The notes beneath the pieces are model-generated. The model made no database searches, was not told where the DNA came from, and saw nothing but the letters and a program-made list of their open reading frames with translations. From NCBI GenBank assembly GCA_963746175.1, contig CAVVAH010000004.1, positions 744,001-808,000 on the forward strand: a stretch of DNA of 64,000 nt. Direction: 5' to 3'. A program made the translations under genes and the position numbers. The number at the start of each line of letters is the position of its first letter. The stretch's first letter is position 1. The DNA comes from CAVVAH01 sp963746175 (GTDB lineage: Bacteria > Actinomycetota > Actinomycetes > JACCUZ01). Below are positions 45,778-53,926 of this stretch, one piece after another.

Positions 45778-46383
45778 TCAGCCCCGTGCCTCGCCGAGGT
45801 CCGCGATCGCGCCGAGCGCGACGGCCAGGACCGCCGCCCGCTCGTCGTCGGGCACCTCGGGGAGCATCTCGTCCCACAGGGTGAGGCACGACCCGCGCAG
45901 CTGCACCATCCCGGCCGGCCGGCCGAAGAGGAACGCGTGCAGGTGCGCACCGCCGTCGCCGAACTTGTAGAGGTGCACCCGGCCCACCAGGTCGAGCGCC
46001 TCGGTCGCGCGCGTCATCCGCACGGCGAGCACACCGAGCTCGGCCGCCATGCCGTCGTCGAGGTCGCCCAGGTCGAGGTGCGCGCGCGGCATCAGCATCA
46101 CGGCGAACGGCACCCGGGCGTCGGTCAGGGGCGTGAGGACCCACCGCTCGTTGGACCAGACGACACCCTCGTCGGGGTTGTCGCAGCGCCAGCAGTCGAC
46201 CCCGCCCTCGCCCGAGCGCGGCGGCTCGGGCAGCACGAGGTCGTCCAGCGGCTTGACCCGCAGCGAGCCGGGCTCGAACGGGAAGATGTCCCACAGCGAC
46301 TGCTCCGGCAGCGGCAGCCGACGCTCGGAGTCGGCGTGCGCGAGGGCTCGCTCGTGGAACTGCTGCGGCGTCGGGATGCTCAT
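45778..46383 (-). CDS. HIT-like superfamily protein
   Basis: 201 residues. HLHAFLFGRP near residue 147 is a HIT-type H-x-H motif; WRCDNPDEGVVWSNERWVL and FAVMLMPRAHLDL resemble the nucleotide-binding strands of HIT/GalT proteins. A CxxC pair (CWRC) could bind metal. Likely a nucleotide phosphoryl hydrolase or transferase, reaction unknown. ATG 46383 has no ribosome site; a TAGGGT box seven bases upstream indicates a leaderless start. Confidence 0.7.
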   Translation of the reverse strand: MSIPTPQQFHERALAHADSERRLPLPEQSLWDIFPFEPGSLRVKPLDDLVLPEPPRSGEGGVDCWRCDNPDEGVVWSNERWVLTPLTDARVPFAVMLMPRAHLDLGDLDDGMAAELGVLAVRMTRATEALDLVGRVHLYKFGDGGAHLHAFLFGRPAGMVQLRGSCLTLWDEMLPEVPDDERAAVLAVALGAIADLGEARG

Positions 46384-46390
46384 CGCGGTG

Positions 46391-46396
46391 ACCCTA
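46391..46396 (-). promoter_or_regulatory. -10 box TAGGGT of leaderless HIT-like gene
   Basis: Ends seven bases before ATG 46383. Confidence 0.6.
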
Positions 46397-46516
46397 TGCC
46401 CGTGAACCGCTGGCGAGCCGGGCTGCCGTCCGCCACCGGGGAAGGCCGGTCCGCGTCGTCCCGGCGTACGGCGTCGGGATAGGGTCGCGCGGTCCCGCCG
46501 GTCCGCCGGTGGGCAC

Positions 46517-46592
46517 GCGGGCGTAGCTCAACCGGCTAGAGCGCCACCCTTCCAGGGTGGAGGTGTTGGTTCGCGACCAGCCGCCCGCTCCA
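46517..46592 (+). tRNA. tRNA-Gly (anticodon TCC), CCA encoded
   Basis: 76 bases fold into a full cloverleaf: acceptor GCGGGCG/CGCCCGC, D-stem GCTC/GAGC with a 9-base loop, anticodon stem CCACC/GGTGG around loop CTTCCAG (anticodon TCC, reading GGA), variable loop AGGT, T-stem GTTGG/CCAGC with loop TTCGCGA, discriminator T, then encoded CCA. U at the discriminator position is usual for bacterial tRNA-Gly. Confidence 0.97.
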
Positions 46593-46603
46593 CCCCTGCC
46601 GCT

Positions 46604-46671
46604 CGTTTGCGACCTGGGTCACGCGACACGCCGTCACGGGCCGGGCGTGTCGGGGACTGAGGTCGCAAACG
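46604..46671. repeat. 68-bp nested palindrome (GTTTGCGACCT family, copy 1)
   Basis: Outer arms CGTTTGCGACCT (46604-46615) and AGGTCGCAAACG (46660-46671); inner arms CGACACGCC (46624-46632) and GGCGTGTCG (46644-46652). It begins 12 bases after the tRNA-Gly gene. Copies of the same 68-bp length are at 47494 and 50951. Confidence 0.92.
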
Positions 46672-46737
46672 ATCACTCGCCGGTCGGCGTGCTGGCCCGT
46701 GCCGGCCCTGTCGGACTCCGGTGGTTGGCTCGTCCGC

Positions 46738-47445
46738 ATGGCCCCGGAACCCGTCAGCCGACCCGCCGCGTCCGCTGCCGTCGAGGACACCCCGTGGCGG
46801 CTCCTCCTGGGCCGGCTCGCCGCGTCGGTACCGGTGGCGTCCACCGCCGAGGCGGTGCGGGTCGCCGCGACCGTGGCGGAGGCCTGCGGACCGGATGCCG
46901 ACGGCCACCTCCGGCTCGACCTCCGGCCGGACGCCGTCGAGGTCGTGCTGCAGACGGCCGAGATCGGGCGCCTCACCGAGGTCGACATCGAGCTCTCCCG
47001 CCGCGTCGGCGCAGCCCTCGACGCGGCCGGGCTCGCCCTCCGCCCGGCGACGTCGTCCGGCGGCCGCCGCTCGGTGCAGGTGGTGGAGATCGCGATCGAC
47101 GCCATCGACATCCCGGCGGTACGCCCGTTCTGGCGCGCCGTCCTCGGCTACACCGACCCGCCCGGCACCGCGCCGTACGACGACGTCGTCGATCCCGTCG
47201 GCCAGGGGCCGTCGGTGTGGTTCCAGCAGATGGACGAGCCGCGCCCGCAACGCAACCGGATCCACCTCGACGTTGCGGTGCCGCACGACGAGGCACCCGC
47301 CCGGGTGCAGGCCGCCCTGGACGCCGGCGGGGTGATGGTCAACGACGGGTTCGCGCGGGCGTTCTGGGTGCTGGCCGACCCGGAGGGCAACGAGGTGTGC
47401 GTGTGCACCTGGCAGGACCGCGACCCGCCCGGCGACACCGCCTGA
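46738..47445 (+). CDS. VOC-domain protein with an N-terminal pterin-carbinolamine-dehydratase-like domain
   Basis: 235 residues. Residues 10-105 resemble a 4a-hydroxytetrahydrobiopterin dehydratase-like alpha/beta domain (FTE/DIELSRRVGAALDAAGL region), and 115-230 a VOC module (VQVVEIAIDAIDIPAVRPFWRAVLGY ... NRIHLDVAVPHDEAPARVQAALDAGG ... ADPEGNEVCVCTWQD). This two-domain combination recurs in actinobacteria without an assigned role. ATG 46738 fits the homology best; GTG 46699 would add 13 residues. No clear ribosome site. Confidence 0.75.
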   Translation: MAPEPVSRPAASAAVEDTPWRLLLGRLAASVPVASTAEAVRVAATVAEACGPDADGHLRLDLRPDAVEVVLQTAEIGRLTEVDIELSRRVGAALDAAGLALRPATSSGGRRSVQVVEIAIDAIDIPAVRPFWRAVLGYTDPPGTAPYDDVVDPVGQGPSVWFQQMDEPRPQRNRIHLDVAVPHDEAPARVQAALDAGGVMVNDGFARAFWVLADPEGNEVCVCTWQDRDPPGDTA

Positions 47446-47493
47446 CCGACGGGACGACCGGGCCGGCCGCCGGGCTCAGCCGTCACCGATGAT

Positions 47494-47561
47494 CGTTTGC
47501 GACCTGCGTCACGCGACACGCCGTGCCGACACCGGCGTGTCGGGGACTCAGGTCGCAAACG
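47494..47561. repeat. 68-bp nested palindrome (GTTTGCGACCT family, copy 2)
   Basis: Outer arms 47494-47505 and 47550-47561, inner arms CGACACGCC (47514-47522) and GGCGTGTCG (47534-47542), all perfect. Between the convergent VOC-fusion gene and purL, 13 bases from the purL stop. Confidence 0.92.
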
Positions 47562-47574
47562 AGCGGGACTGACG

Positions 47575-49815
47575 TCAGCCGAAGAGGGCGGGGAGGGTGC
47601 CCTCGTGGGCGGTGCGCAGCTCGTCGACGCCGATCTCGAAGGCATCTGCCACCACGAGGGAGTCCCCGCCGGTGCGGCCGACCACGGTCGCCGGCACGCC
47701 GTACGCCGCGGCGCGGGCGAGCAGCGCCTCGGTGCCGGCCGCCGGCACCGACACGACCGCGCGCGCCACCGACTCGGAGAACAGCGCGACGAACGGGTCG
47801 CCGTCGACCGCGACGGTCGCGCCGACGCCGCGGCGCAGCACCATCTCGACCAGCGTCTGCACCAGCCCGCCGTCGGACACGTCGTGCGCCGCGGTCACCA
47901 GCGACGCCGCGGAAGCCTCGGCCATGAGCCGGCCGAGCGCCTGCTCGGCAGCCAGGTCGACCCTCGGCGGCAGCCCGCCGAGGTGGCCGTGCACGTGGTG
48001 GGCCCACTCCGAGCCGCCGAGCTCGTCGCGGGTCTCGCCGAGCAGCACCACCGTCTCGCCGCGCGCGGCGAAGCCCATCGCGACCCGGCGGCGCACGTCG
48101 GCGACGACGCCGAGCACGCCGACGACAGGCGTCGGGTTGATCGCGACGTCGCCGGTCTGGTTGTAGAAGCTCACGTTGCCGCCCGTCACCGGGACGCCGA
48201 GCTCGAGGCAGGCGTCGGCGAGGCCGCGGGTCGCCTCGGCGAACTGCCACATGACGTCCGGGTCCTCGGGCGAGCCGAAGTTCAGGCAGTCGGTGACCGC
48301 GAGTGGCGTCGCCCCGCTGACGGCCACGTTGCGGTACGCCTCGGAGAGCGCCAGCTGCGCACCGGCGTACGGGTCGAGCTTGGCGAACCGGCCGTTGCCG
48401 TCGGTCGCGAGCGCGACGCCGAGGTGGGTGGACTCGTCGACGCGGACGACGCCGGCGTCCTCGGGCTGGGCGAGCACGGTGTTGCCGAGGACGTAGCGGT
48501 CGTACTGGTCGGTGACCCACGACTTCGACGCGAGGTTGGGGGCGGCGACCATCCGCAGCACGGTGTCACGCAGCTCGTCGCCGGAGGCCGGGCGCAGCAG
48601 CGTCGACGGGTCGTCGGCCTGCAGCGCGTCCTGCCACGACGGCCGGGCGAACGGCCGCTCGTAGACGGGCCCCTCGTGGGCGACGGTGCGCGGCGGTACG
48701 TCGACGATCGTCTCGCCGTGCCACTGCACGGTCAGCCGCCCGCTGCCGTCGACCTCGCCGATGACCGTCGCGAGGACGTCCCACCTCGCGCAGATCTCGA
48801 GGAAGGCGTCGAGCTTGGCCGGCTCCACGACCGCGCACATGCGCTCCTGCGACTCGCTCATGAGGATCTCCTCGGGAGCCAGCGAGGAGTCACGCAACGG
48901 CACCCGGTCGAGCCACACGGTCATGCCGCCGTCGCCGTTGGACGCCAGCTCGGACGTCGCGCAGGACAGCCCGGCACCGCCGAGGTCCTGGATGCCGACG
49001 ACGAGGTCGGCGGCGAAGACCTCGAGGCAGCACTCGATGAGCACCTTCTCCATGAACGGGTCGCCGACCTGGACGCTCGGCCGCTTGGTGGGATGCGCGT
49101 CGTCGAAGGTCTCCGACGCCAGCACCGAGACACCGCCGATGCCGTCGCCGCCGGTCGCCGCCCCGAAGAGCACGACCAGGTTGCCGCTGCCGGAGGCGAA
49201 CGCCAGCTTGATGTCCTCGTGCCGCATGACGCCGACACAGAGCGCGTTGACGAGCGGGTTGCCGGCGTACGACGGGTCGAAGACGACCTCGCCGCCGATG
49301 TTGGGCAGGCCGAGGCAGTTGCCGTAGCCGCCGACACCCGCGACGACGCCGGGCAGCACCCGTCGCGTGTCAGCAGCGTCGGCCGGGCCGAAGCGCAGCG
49401 GGTCCATCACGGCGACCGGCCGCGCGCCCATCGACATGATGTCGCGCACGATGCCGCCGACCCCGGTGGCGGCACCCTGGTACGGCTCGACGTAGCTCGG
49501 GTGGTTGTGGCTCTCGACCTTGAACGTCACCGCCCAGCCGTCGCCGATGTCGACGACGCCGGCGTTCTCGCCGATGCCGACCAGCATGGCGTCGGTCTTG
49601 GGCGCCTTGTCGCCGAACTGCCGCAGGTGCACCTTGCTCGACTTGTAGGAGCAGTGCTCGCTCCACATGACGGAGTACATCGCCAGCTCGGCGCTGGTCG
49701 GGCGGCGGCCGAGGATCTCGCGGATCCGGGCGTACTCGTCGTCCTTGAGGCCGAGCTCGCGGTACCGCTGCTCGACGTCGGGTGTCGCCTCGGCCTGCTT
49801 CACCGTTTCACTCAT
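47575..49815 (-). CDS. purL: Phosphoribosylformylglycinamidine synthase subunit PurL (small type)
   Basis: 746 residues, the length of the PurL that works with separate PurS and PurQ. MYSVMWSEHCSYKSSK is the conserved N-terminal motif, KVESHNHPSYVEPYQGAATGVGGIVRD the nucleotide/metal motif, plus SHDVSDGG-type segment AAHDVSDGGLVQTLVEM near the C-terminus. It converts FGAR to FGAM using ammonia from PurQ. ATG 49815 has no ribosome site; an inverted repeat directly precedes it. Confidence 0.95.
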   Translation of the reverse strand: MSETVKQAEATPDVEQRYRELGLKDDEYARIREILGRRPTSAELAMYSVMWSEHCSYKSSKVHLRQFGDKAPKTDAMLVGIGENAGVVDIGDGWAVTFKVESHNHPSYVEPYQGAATGVGGIVRDIMSMGARPVAVMDPLRFGPADAADTRRVLPGVVAGVGGYGNCLGLPNIGGEVVFDPSYAGNPLVNALCVGVMRHEDIKLAFASGSGNLVVLFGAATGGDGIGGVSVLASETFDDAHPTKRPSVQVGDPFMEKVLIECCLEVFAADLVVGIQDLGGAGLSCATSELASNGDGGMTVWLDRVPLRDSSLAPEEILMSESQERMCAVVEPAKLDAFLEICARWDVLATVIGEVDGSGRLTVQWHGETIVDVPPRTVAHEGPVYERPFARPSWQDALQADDPSTLLRPASGDELRDTVLRMVAAPNLASKSWVTDQYDRYVLGNTVLAQPEDAGVVRVDESTHLGVALATDGNGRFAKLDPYAGAQLALSEAYRNVAVSGATPLAVTDCLNFGSPEDPDVMWQFAEATRGLADACLELGVPVTGGNVSFYNQTGDVAINPTPVVGVLGVVADVRRRVAMGFAARGETVVLLGETRDELGGSEWAHHVHGHLGGLPPRVDLAAEQALGRLMAEASAASLVTAAHDVSDGGLVQTLVEMVLRRGVGATVAVDGDPFVALFSESVARAVVSVPAAGTEALLARAAAYGVPATVVGRTGGDSLVVADAFEIGVDELRTAHEGTLPALFG

Positions 49816-49865
49816 TCGGGGTCCCCGCGCAATCGTGAGCGCAGCGAGGGATTTCGTGGGGAGTC
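49816..49865. repeat. Inverted repeat in the purQ-purL junction (pur-junction hairpin 1)
   Basis: CCCCGCGCAATC pairs with GATTTCGTGGGG with one mismatch and one G-T pair. It occupies almost the whole intergenic space up to the base before the purL ATG. It is homologous to 50538-50590 (shared CGGGGTCCCCGC, ATCGTGA, AGCGAGG, GTGGGG). Confidence 0.8.
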
Positions 49866-50537
49866 TCAGACACCGACGAGGCCCTTCAGGACGGAGGTGA
49901 AGAAGCCGAGCCCGTCGGTGCTCGGACCGGTGAGCTCCTCGACGGCGTGCTCCGGGTGCGGCATCAGGCCGACGACGTTGCCGTGCTCGTTCGCGACGCC
50001 GGCGATGTCGCGGTAGGACCCGTTGGGGTTGTCGCCGAGGTAGCGCGCGACGACCCGGCCCTCGCCCTCGAGCCGGTCGAGCGTCGTGTCGTCGGCGACG
50101 TAGCCGCCCTCACCGTTCTTCAGCGGTACGACGATCTCCTGCCCCGTGTCGTACGCGGAGGTCCAGACGGTCGAGGTCGACTCGATGCGCAGGCCCTGGT
50201 CGCGGCAGACGAACTTGCGGTGGTCGTTGCGGATCAGCGCGCCGGGCAGCAGGTGCGACTCGCAGAGCACCTGGAAGCCGTTGCAGATGCCGAGCACCGG
50301 CAGTCCGCCGCGGGCCGCGTCGACCAGCGGCTCCATCACCGGCGCGAATCGCGCGATCGCGCCGCAGCGCAGGTAGTCGCCGTAGGAGAAGCCGCCGGGC
50401 AGCACGACCGCGTCGACGCCGTGCAGGTCGGCGTCCGCGTGCCAGAGCCGGACCGCCTCGCCGCCGGCGACGGTGACCGCACGCGCCGCGTCGCCGTCGT
50501 CCAGCGACCCCGGGAAGGTGACGACCCCGACCTTCAC
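49866..50537 (-). CDS. purQ: Phosphoribosylformylglycinamidine synthase glutaminase subunit PurQ
   Basis: 223 residues of a class I glutamine amidotransferase. Nucleophile elbow VLGICNGFQVLCE holds the catalytic Cys; HPEHAVEEL holds the catalytic His and Glu. VVLPGGFSYGDYLRCGAIA is characteristic of PurQ. It supplies ammonia to PurL. Start GTG 50537 is adjacent to a hairpin and lacks a normal ribosome site. Confidence 0.95.
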   Translation of the reverse strand: MKVGVVTFPGSLDDGDAARAVTVAGGEAVRLWHADADLHGVDAVVLPGGFSYGDYLRCGAIARFAPVMEPLVDAARGGLPVLGICNGFQVLCESHLLPGALIRNDHRKFVCRDQGLRIESTSTVWTSAYDTGQEIVVPLKNGEGGYVADDTTLDRLEGEGRVVARYLGDNPNGSYRDIAGVANEHGNVVGLMPHPEHAVEELTGPSTDGLGFFTSVLKGLVGV

Positions 50538-50590
50538 CGGGGTCCCCGCCGGATCGTGACGAGCTCCAGCGAGGAGCGATCTGGTGGGGT
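50538..50590. repeat. Inverted repeat in the purS-purQ junction (pur-junction hairpin 2)
   Basis: CCCCGCCGGATCG pairs with CGATCTGGTGGGG through two G-T pairs, and an inner stem GCTCC/GGAGC lies in the loop. Directly abuts the purQ GTG. Homologous to 49816-49865. Confidence 0.82.
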
Positions 50591-50598
50591 GGATCGCA

Positions 50599-50850
50599 TC
50601 AGGAGGGGTCCTCGACGCGGACGGTGTAGTCCTCGATCACCGGGTTGGAGAGCAGGGTCTCGGCGGCGCCGCGGATCTGGGCCAGCCGCTCCTCGGTCAC
50701 CTCGCCGTCGACCTCGAGCTCGAACCGCTTGCCCTGCCGGACGGCGGCGATGCCGTCGTACCCGAGGCGGGGGAGGGCCTGGTGCACGGCCTTGCCCTGG
50801 GGGTCGAGGATCTCGGGCTTGAGCATGACGTCGACGACGACGCGGGCCAT
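50599..50850 (-). CDS. purS: Phosphoribosylformylglycinamidine synthase subunit PurS
   Basis: 83 residues. RVVVDVMLKPEILDPQGKAVHQALPRLGYDGIAAVRQGK is the canonical PurS sequence, with the conserved RxGK at the end of strand 2 and LLSNPVIEDYTV at the C-terminus. It bridges PurL and PurQ in the complex. ATG 50850 has GGAG ten bases upstream. First gene of purSQL. Confidence 0.95.
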   Translation of the reverse strand: MARVVVDVMLKPEILDPQGKAVHQALPRLGYDGIAAVRQGKRFELEVDGEVTEERLAQIRGAAETLLSNPVIEDYTVRVEDPS

Positions 50851-50950
50851 CCGGGCGCTCCAGGCGTTGCGTGCGGGCGTTGTGGCGTACGCCTCAGCCT
50901 ACCGACGCCCGGTCGGCCGCCCGACCCGTGCGGCACCGTCCGGACATGAT

Positions 50951-51018
50951 CGTTTGCGACCTGGGTCACCGACTCGCCGGGTCGGCCACCGGCGTGTCGG
51001 GGGCGGATGTCGCAAACG
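50951..51018. repeat. 68-bp nested palindrome (GTTTGCGACCT family, copy 3)
   Basis: Outer arms 50951-50962 and 51007-51018 (one mismatch), inner arms CGACTCGCC (50970-50978) and GGCGTGTCG (50991-50999, one mismatch). It lies between the divergent purS and amino-acid-transporter genes, so unlike copies 1 and 2 it is not at a 3' end. Confidence 0.88.
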
Positions 51019-51098
51019 AGCAGATCGTCAGGGGTGGGGCAGGTGGGGACGCGCGGCAGGATCTGCGAGACATCGCGGCGGGCGTGACACGGGGTGCC

Positions 51099-51104
51099 TA
51101 CGAT
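51099..51104 (+). promoter_or_regulatory. -10 box TACGAT of leaderless amino-acid-binding-protein gene
   Basis: Ends seven bases before ATG 51112 and decides that start over ATG/ATC codons upstream. Confidence 0.6.
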
Positions 51105-51111
51105 CACGCGC

Positions 51112-52032
51112 ATGACGTCTCTGGGCCTCCGCCGCCGCCGTACCGCTGCCGCCGCGTTCACCGCGCTCGCCGTCGCGAGCAGTGTCGCGCTCGTCGCCTG
51201 CTCCCCCGAGGACGACTCGACCGACACCGCGGGCACCACCACCTCGCCGTCCGCCTCGAGCTCGGCCAGCGAGTCGGCCGACGCGTGCGCCAAGGACAGC
51301 CTGCCGACCTTTGCCGACGGCAAGCTCACCATCGCCACCGACAAGCCGGTCTACGAGCCGTGGTTCGTCGACGACACACCGGAGAACGGCCAGGGCTTCG
51401 AGGGCGCGGTGGCCAAGGCGGTCGCGACCCAGCTCGGGTTCAGCGAGGTCGAGGTGACCTGGGTGCGGGTGCCGTTCAACAGCGTGTTCAAGCCGACGGC
51501 GAAGAACTGGGACTTCGACATCAACGAGTTCTCGATCACGGAGAAGCGCAAGCAAGGCGTCGACTTCTCGGCGCCGTACTACGACGTCACGCAGGCCGTC
51601 GTCACCACCAAGGGCAGCAAGGCCGCCGGCGCCACGACGATCGCCGCCCTCAAGGGCCTCACGCTCGGCGCCCAGGTCGGCACGACCAGCCTGCAGGCCA
51701 TCGAGGACATCGTGGCGCCGAGCAAGAAGCCGCGGGTCTACAACTCCAACAACGACGTCGTGAAGGCGCTGGAGAACGGCCAGGTCGACGCGCTGGTGAC
51801 CGACCTGCCGACGGCCTTCTTCATGGCGGCCGCGCAGCTGGACAAGGGTCAGATCGTCGGCCAGCTGCCGGCGTCCAGCGGCACTCCCGAGCAGTTCGGG
51901 CTGGTGCTGGACAAGGGCAGCGCGATGACGGCCTGCGTCAGCCAGGCGGTCGAGGCGCTGCGCGCCGACGGCACCCTCGACCAGCTCGTCGACCAGTGGC
52001 TGTCGCAGGGCGGGGCACCGGAGCTGTCGTGA
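51112..52032 (+). CDS. Amino-acid ABC transporter substrate-binding lipoprotein (family 3)
   Basis: 306 residues. Lipobox LVAC with modified Cys at residue 30, Ser-rich linker, then family 3 solute-binding fold: GKLTIATDKPVYEPWFVDD, FEGAVAKAVATQLGF, DFDINEFSITEKRKQGVDFSAPYYD, LGAQVGTTSLQAIE. It delivers a polar or charged amino acid to the permease encoded 49 bases downstream. Leaderless start with TACGAT box. Confidence 0.92.
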   Translation: MTSLGLRRRRTAAAAFTALAVASSVALVACSPEDDSTDTAGTTTSPSASSSASESADACAKDSLPTFADGKLTIATDKPVYEPWFVDDTPENGQGFEGAVAKAVATQLGFSEVEVTWVRVPFNSVFKPTAKNWDFDINEFSITEKRKQGVDFSAPYYDVTQAVVTTKGSKAAGATTIAALKGLTLGAQVGTTSLQAIEDIVAPSKKPRVYNSNNDVVKALENGQVDALVTDLPTAFFMAAAQLDKGQIVGQLPASSGTPEQFGLVLDKGSAMTACVSQAVEALRADGTLDQLVDQWLSQGGAPELS

Positions 52033-52081
52033 CGGACGGTCGCCGCAGCCGAACGCGCCGTTCGATGCTGCCGTCGCGCTC

Positions 52082-52966
52082 GTGACCGTCCCGGCCGAGG
52101 CGTTCCCCCACCTCGCCGACGACGCCGGCCCGAGCGAGCTCCAGCAGTGGCGCATGGCCTACCGGCAGGCTCGCACCCGCCGGTCCGCGGCAGTCGCGTC
52201 GGCCAGCACGGTCGTCTTCCTCGCGGTCGTCGGCACGGCCATCGTGCTGTCGCCGGGCTGGGACCGGGTCAAGTCGCAGTTCCTGGACCGGGAGCTGGCC
52301 AAGGACTCGCTGCCGGACATCCTGTCCGGCCTGTGGCTCAACGTCCGGGTGCTCGTCGTCTGCGCCGTGCTCATCGTGCTGGTCGGCCTGGCCATCGCGT
52401 CGCTGCGGACCCTGCGGGGAGCGGTGTGGTTCCCGGTGCGCGCACTGGCGGCGGCGTACACCGACTTCTTCCGCGGGATGCCGCTGATCATCCTGCTGTA
52501 CCTCATCGGTTTCGGGCTGCCGGGCCTGCGGCTGCAGGGCATCCCGGACAACCCGGTGGTGCTCGGCGTGATCGCGCTGGTGCTGACCTACTCGGCGTAC
52601 GTCGCAGAGGTCTTCCGGGCCGGGATCGAGTCGGTGCACCCGAGCCAGCGCGCGGCGGCCCGCTCGCTCGGCCTGTCGTACGGCCAGACGATGCGCCGAG
52701 TGGTGCTGCCGCAGGCGGTGCGCCGGGTCACCCCTCCCTTGCTCAACGACTTCGTCGCGCTGCAGAAGGACGTCGGGCTGATCTCCGTGCTCGGCGCCTT
52801 CGACGCGGTGCGCGAGGCGCAGGTGGCCGCGGACTCGGCGTTCAACTTCACGCCGTACCTCGTGGCCGGGCTGCTCTTCGTGCTGCTCGCGATCCCCACC
52901 ATCCGGCTGGCCGACTGGGTCACCCTGCGCGCCGTACGCAAGCAGCAGGCGAGCGGCGCGCTGTGA
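52082..52966 (+). CDS. Amino-acid ABC transporter permease (HisMQ/GlnP family)
   Basis: 294 residues. A 65-residue cytoplasmic N-terminus and an extra helix (VASASTVVFLAVVGTAIVLSPG) precede the HisMQ core; DFFRGMPLIILLYLIGFGLP and SAYVAEVFRAGIESVHPSQRAAARSLGLS (EAA motif) are diagnostic. GTG 52082; stop overlaps the ATPase start. Confidence 0.92.
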   Translation: MTVPAEAFPHLADDAGPSELQQWRMAYRQARTRRSAAVASASTVVFLAVVGTAIVLSPGWDRVKSQFLDRELAKDSLPDILSGLWLNVRVLVVCAVLIVLVGLAIASLRTLRGAVWFPVRALAAAYTDFFRGMPLIILLYLIGFGLPGLRLQGIPDNPVVLGVIALVLTYSAYVAEVFRAGIESVHPSQRAAARSLGLSYGQTMRRVVLPQAVRRVTPPLLNDFVALQKDVGLISVLGAFDAVREAQVAADSAFNFTPYLVAGLLFVLLAIPTIRLADWVTLRAVRKQQASGAL

Positions 52967-53739
52967 CCGCCGAACCGGACGGGCCGGCCGCCGGCACACC
53001 GGTGCTGGCCTGCGAGGGCGTGGTCAAGCGCTTCGGGAGGCAGACCGTGCTGCGGTCGGTCGACCTCGAGGTCGGCGAGCACCAGGTCGTCACCCTGATC
53101 GGCGCCTCCGGGTCGGGCAAGTCCAGCCTGCTGCGGTGCATCAACCTGCTGGAGACCGTCGACGACGGCGTGATCCGGCTCGACGGCGAGGACATCACCG
53201 ACCCGCGGGTCGACGCCGACGGCGTCCGTCGCAGGATCGGTGTGGTCTTCCAGGCGTACAACCTGTTCCCGCACATGTCGGTGCTGGAGAACGTCACGCT
53301 GGCGCCGCGGCTGGTCGGCGGGCTGGACCGGGCCGCGGCCGAGGACCGGGCCCGGGCGCTGCTGGACCGGGTCGGGCTGGCCGAGAAGGCCGGCGAGTAC
53401 CCCGACCGGCTCTCCGGCGGCCAGCAGCAGCGGGTGGCGATCGTGCGGGCGCTGGCCAACGAGCCGCGGCTGCTGCTGCTCGACGAGGTCACCTCGGCGC
53501 TCGACCCGGAGCTGGTCGGCGAGGTCCTGGGTCTCATCCGGGAGCTCAAGGAGCAGGGCATGACCATCGTCATGGCCACCCACGAGATGAGCTTCGCCCG
53601 GCAGGCCGCCGACCGGGTCGTCTTCCTGGACGCCGGGGTCGTCTGCGAGGAGGGGCCGCCCGAGCAGGTGCTCACCGACCCGCGCGAGCCCCGGACCCGG
53701 CAGTTCCTCGCCCGCATCCTGGAGTCCGGCCGCCTCTGA
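52963..53739 (+). CDS. Amino-acid ABC transporter ATP-binding protein (GlnQ type)
   Basis: 258 residues. Walker A GASGSGKSSLLRCINLLE, FQAYNLFPHMSVLENV, signature LSGGQQQRVAIVRAL, Walker B LLLLDEVTSALDPELVGEVL, ATHEMSFARQAADRVVFLDAG. Walker B has DEVTSALDPE, typical of amino-acid transporters. GTG 52963 overlaps the permease stop. Third gene of a complete uptake operon. Confidence 0.94.
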   Translation: MTAEPDGPAAGTPVLACEGVVKRFGRQTVLRSVDLEVGEHQVVTLIGASGSGKSSLLRCINLLETVDDGVIRLDGEDITDPRVDADGVRRRIGVVFQAYNLFPHMSVLENVTLAPRLVGGLDRAAAEDRARALLDRVGLAEKAGEYPDRLSGGQQQRVAIVRALANEPRLLLLDEVTSALDPELVGEVLGLIRELKEQGMTIVMATHEMSFARQAADRVVFLDAGVVCEEGPPEQVLTDPREPRTRQFLARILESGRL

Positions 53740-53755
53740 GGTCCCCCGCCGGACC

Positions 53756-53860
53756 GGTGATCCACAGCAGATCCGTGCGCAGCCCCGGTGATCGACAGCG
53801 GATCTGCTGGACTTTCTCCAGCGGATCCCCTGTGGATCATGGGCCGATCCGCTGTGGATC
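53756..53860. repeat. GATCCACAGC-family palindrome cluster (copy 2, four arms)
   Basis: Arms GGTGATCCACAGCAGATC (53756-53773), GGTGATCGACAGCGGATC (53787-53804), then the shared centre TGGACTTTCTCCAGCGGATC, then GATCCCCTGTGGATCA (53823-53838) and GATCCGCTGTGGATC (53846-53860). The inner two arms correspond to the element at 30237; the outer two are extra. Begins 17 bases after the ATPase stop. Confidence 0.88.
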
Positions 53861-53891
53861 TTCGGGCCGTGGTGCGTTTCTGCAGGTCAGA

Positions 53892-53926
53892 GGGGCCTTA
53901 GACGGCCTAGGTGCACCTAAGGCCCC
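53892..53926 (+). promoter_or_regulatory. Strong hairpin with 10-bp perfect arms (GGGGCCTTAG)
   Basis: GGGGCCTTAG (53892-53901) pairs with CTAAGGCCCC (53917-53926) around a 15-base loop containing CCTAGG. It lies 113 bases before the small gene at 54040. Could be a terminator of read-through from the transporter operon, or a leader structure for the small gene. Confidence 0.5.

Noticed and set aside
46517..46671. Integration site at the 3' end of tRNA-Gly
   Set aside because: The 68-bp palindrome follows the tRNA closely, but the same element also occurs away from any tRNA and there is no integrase or direct repeat of the tRNA end.
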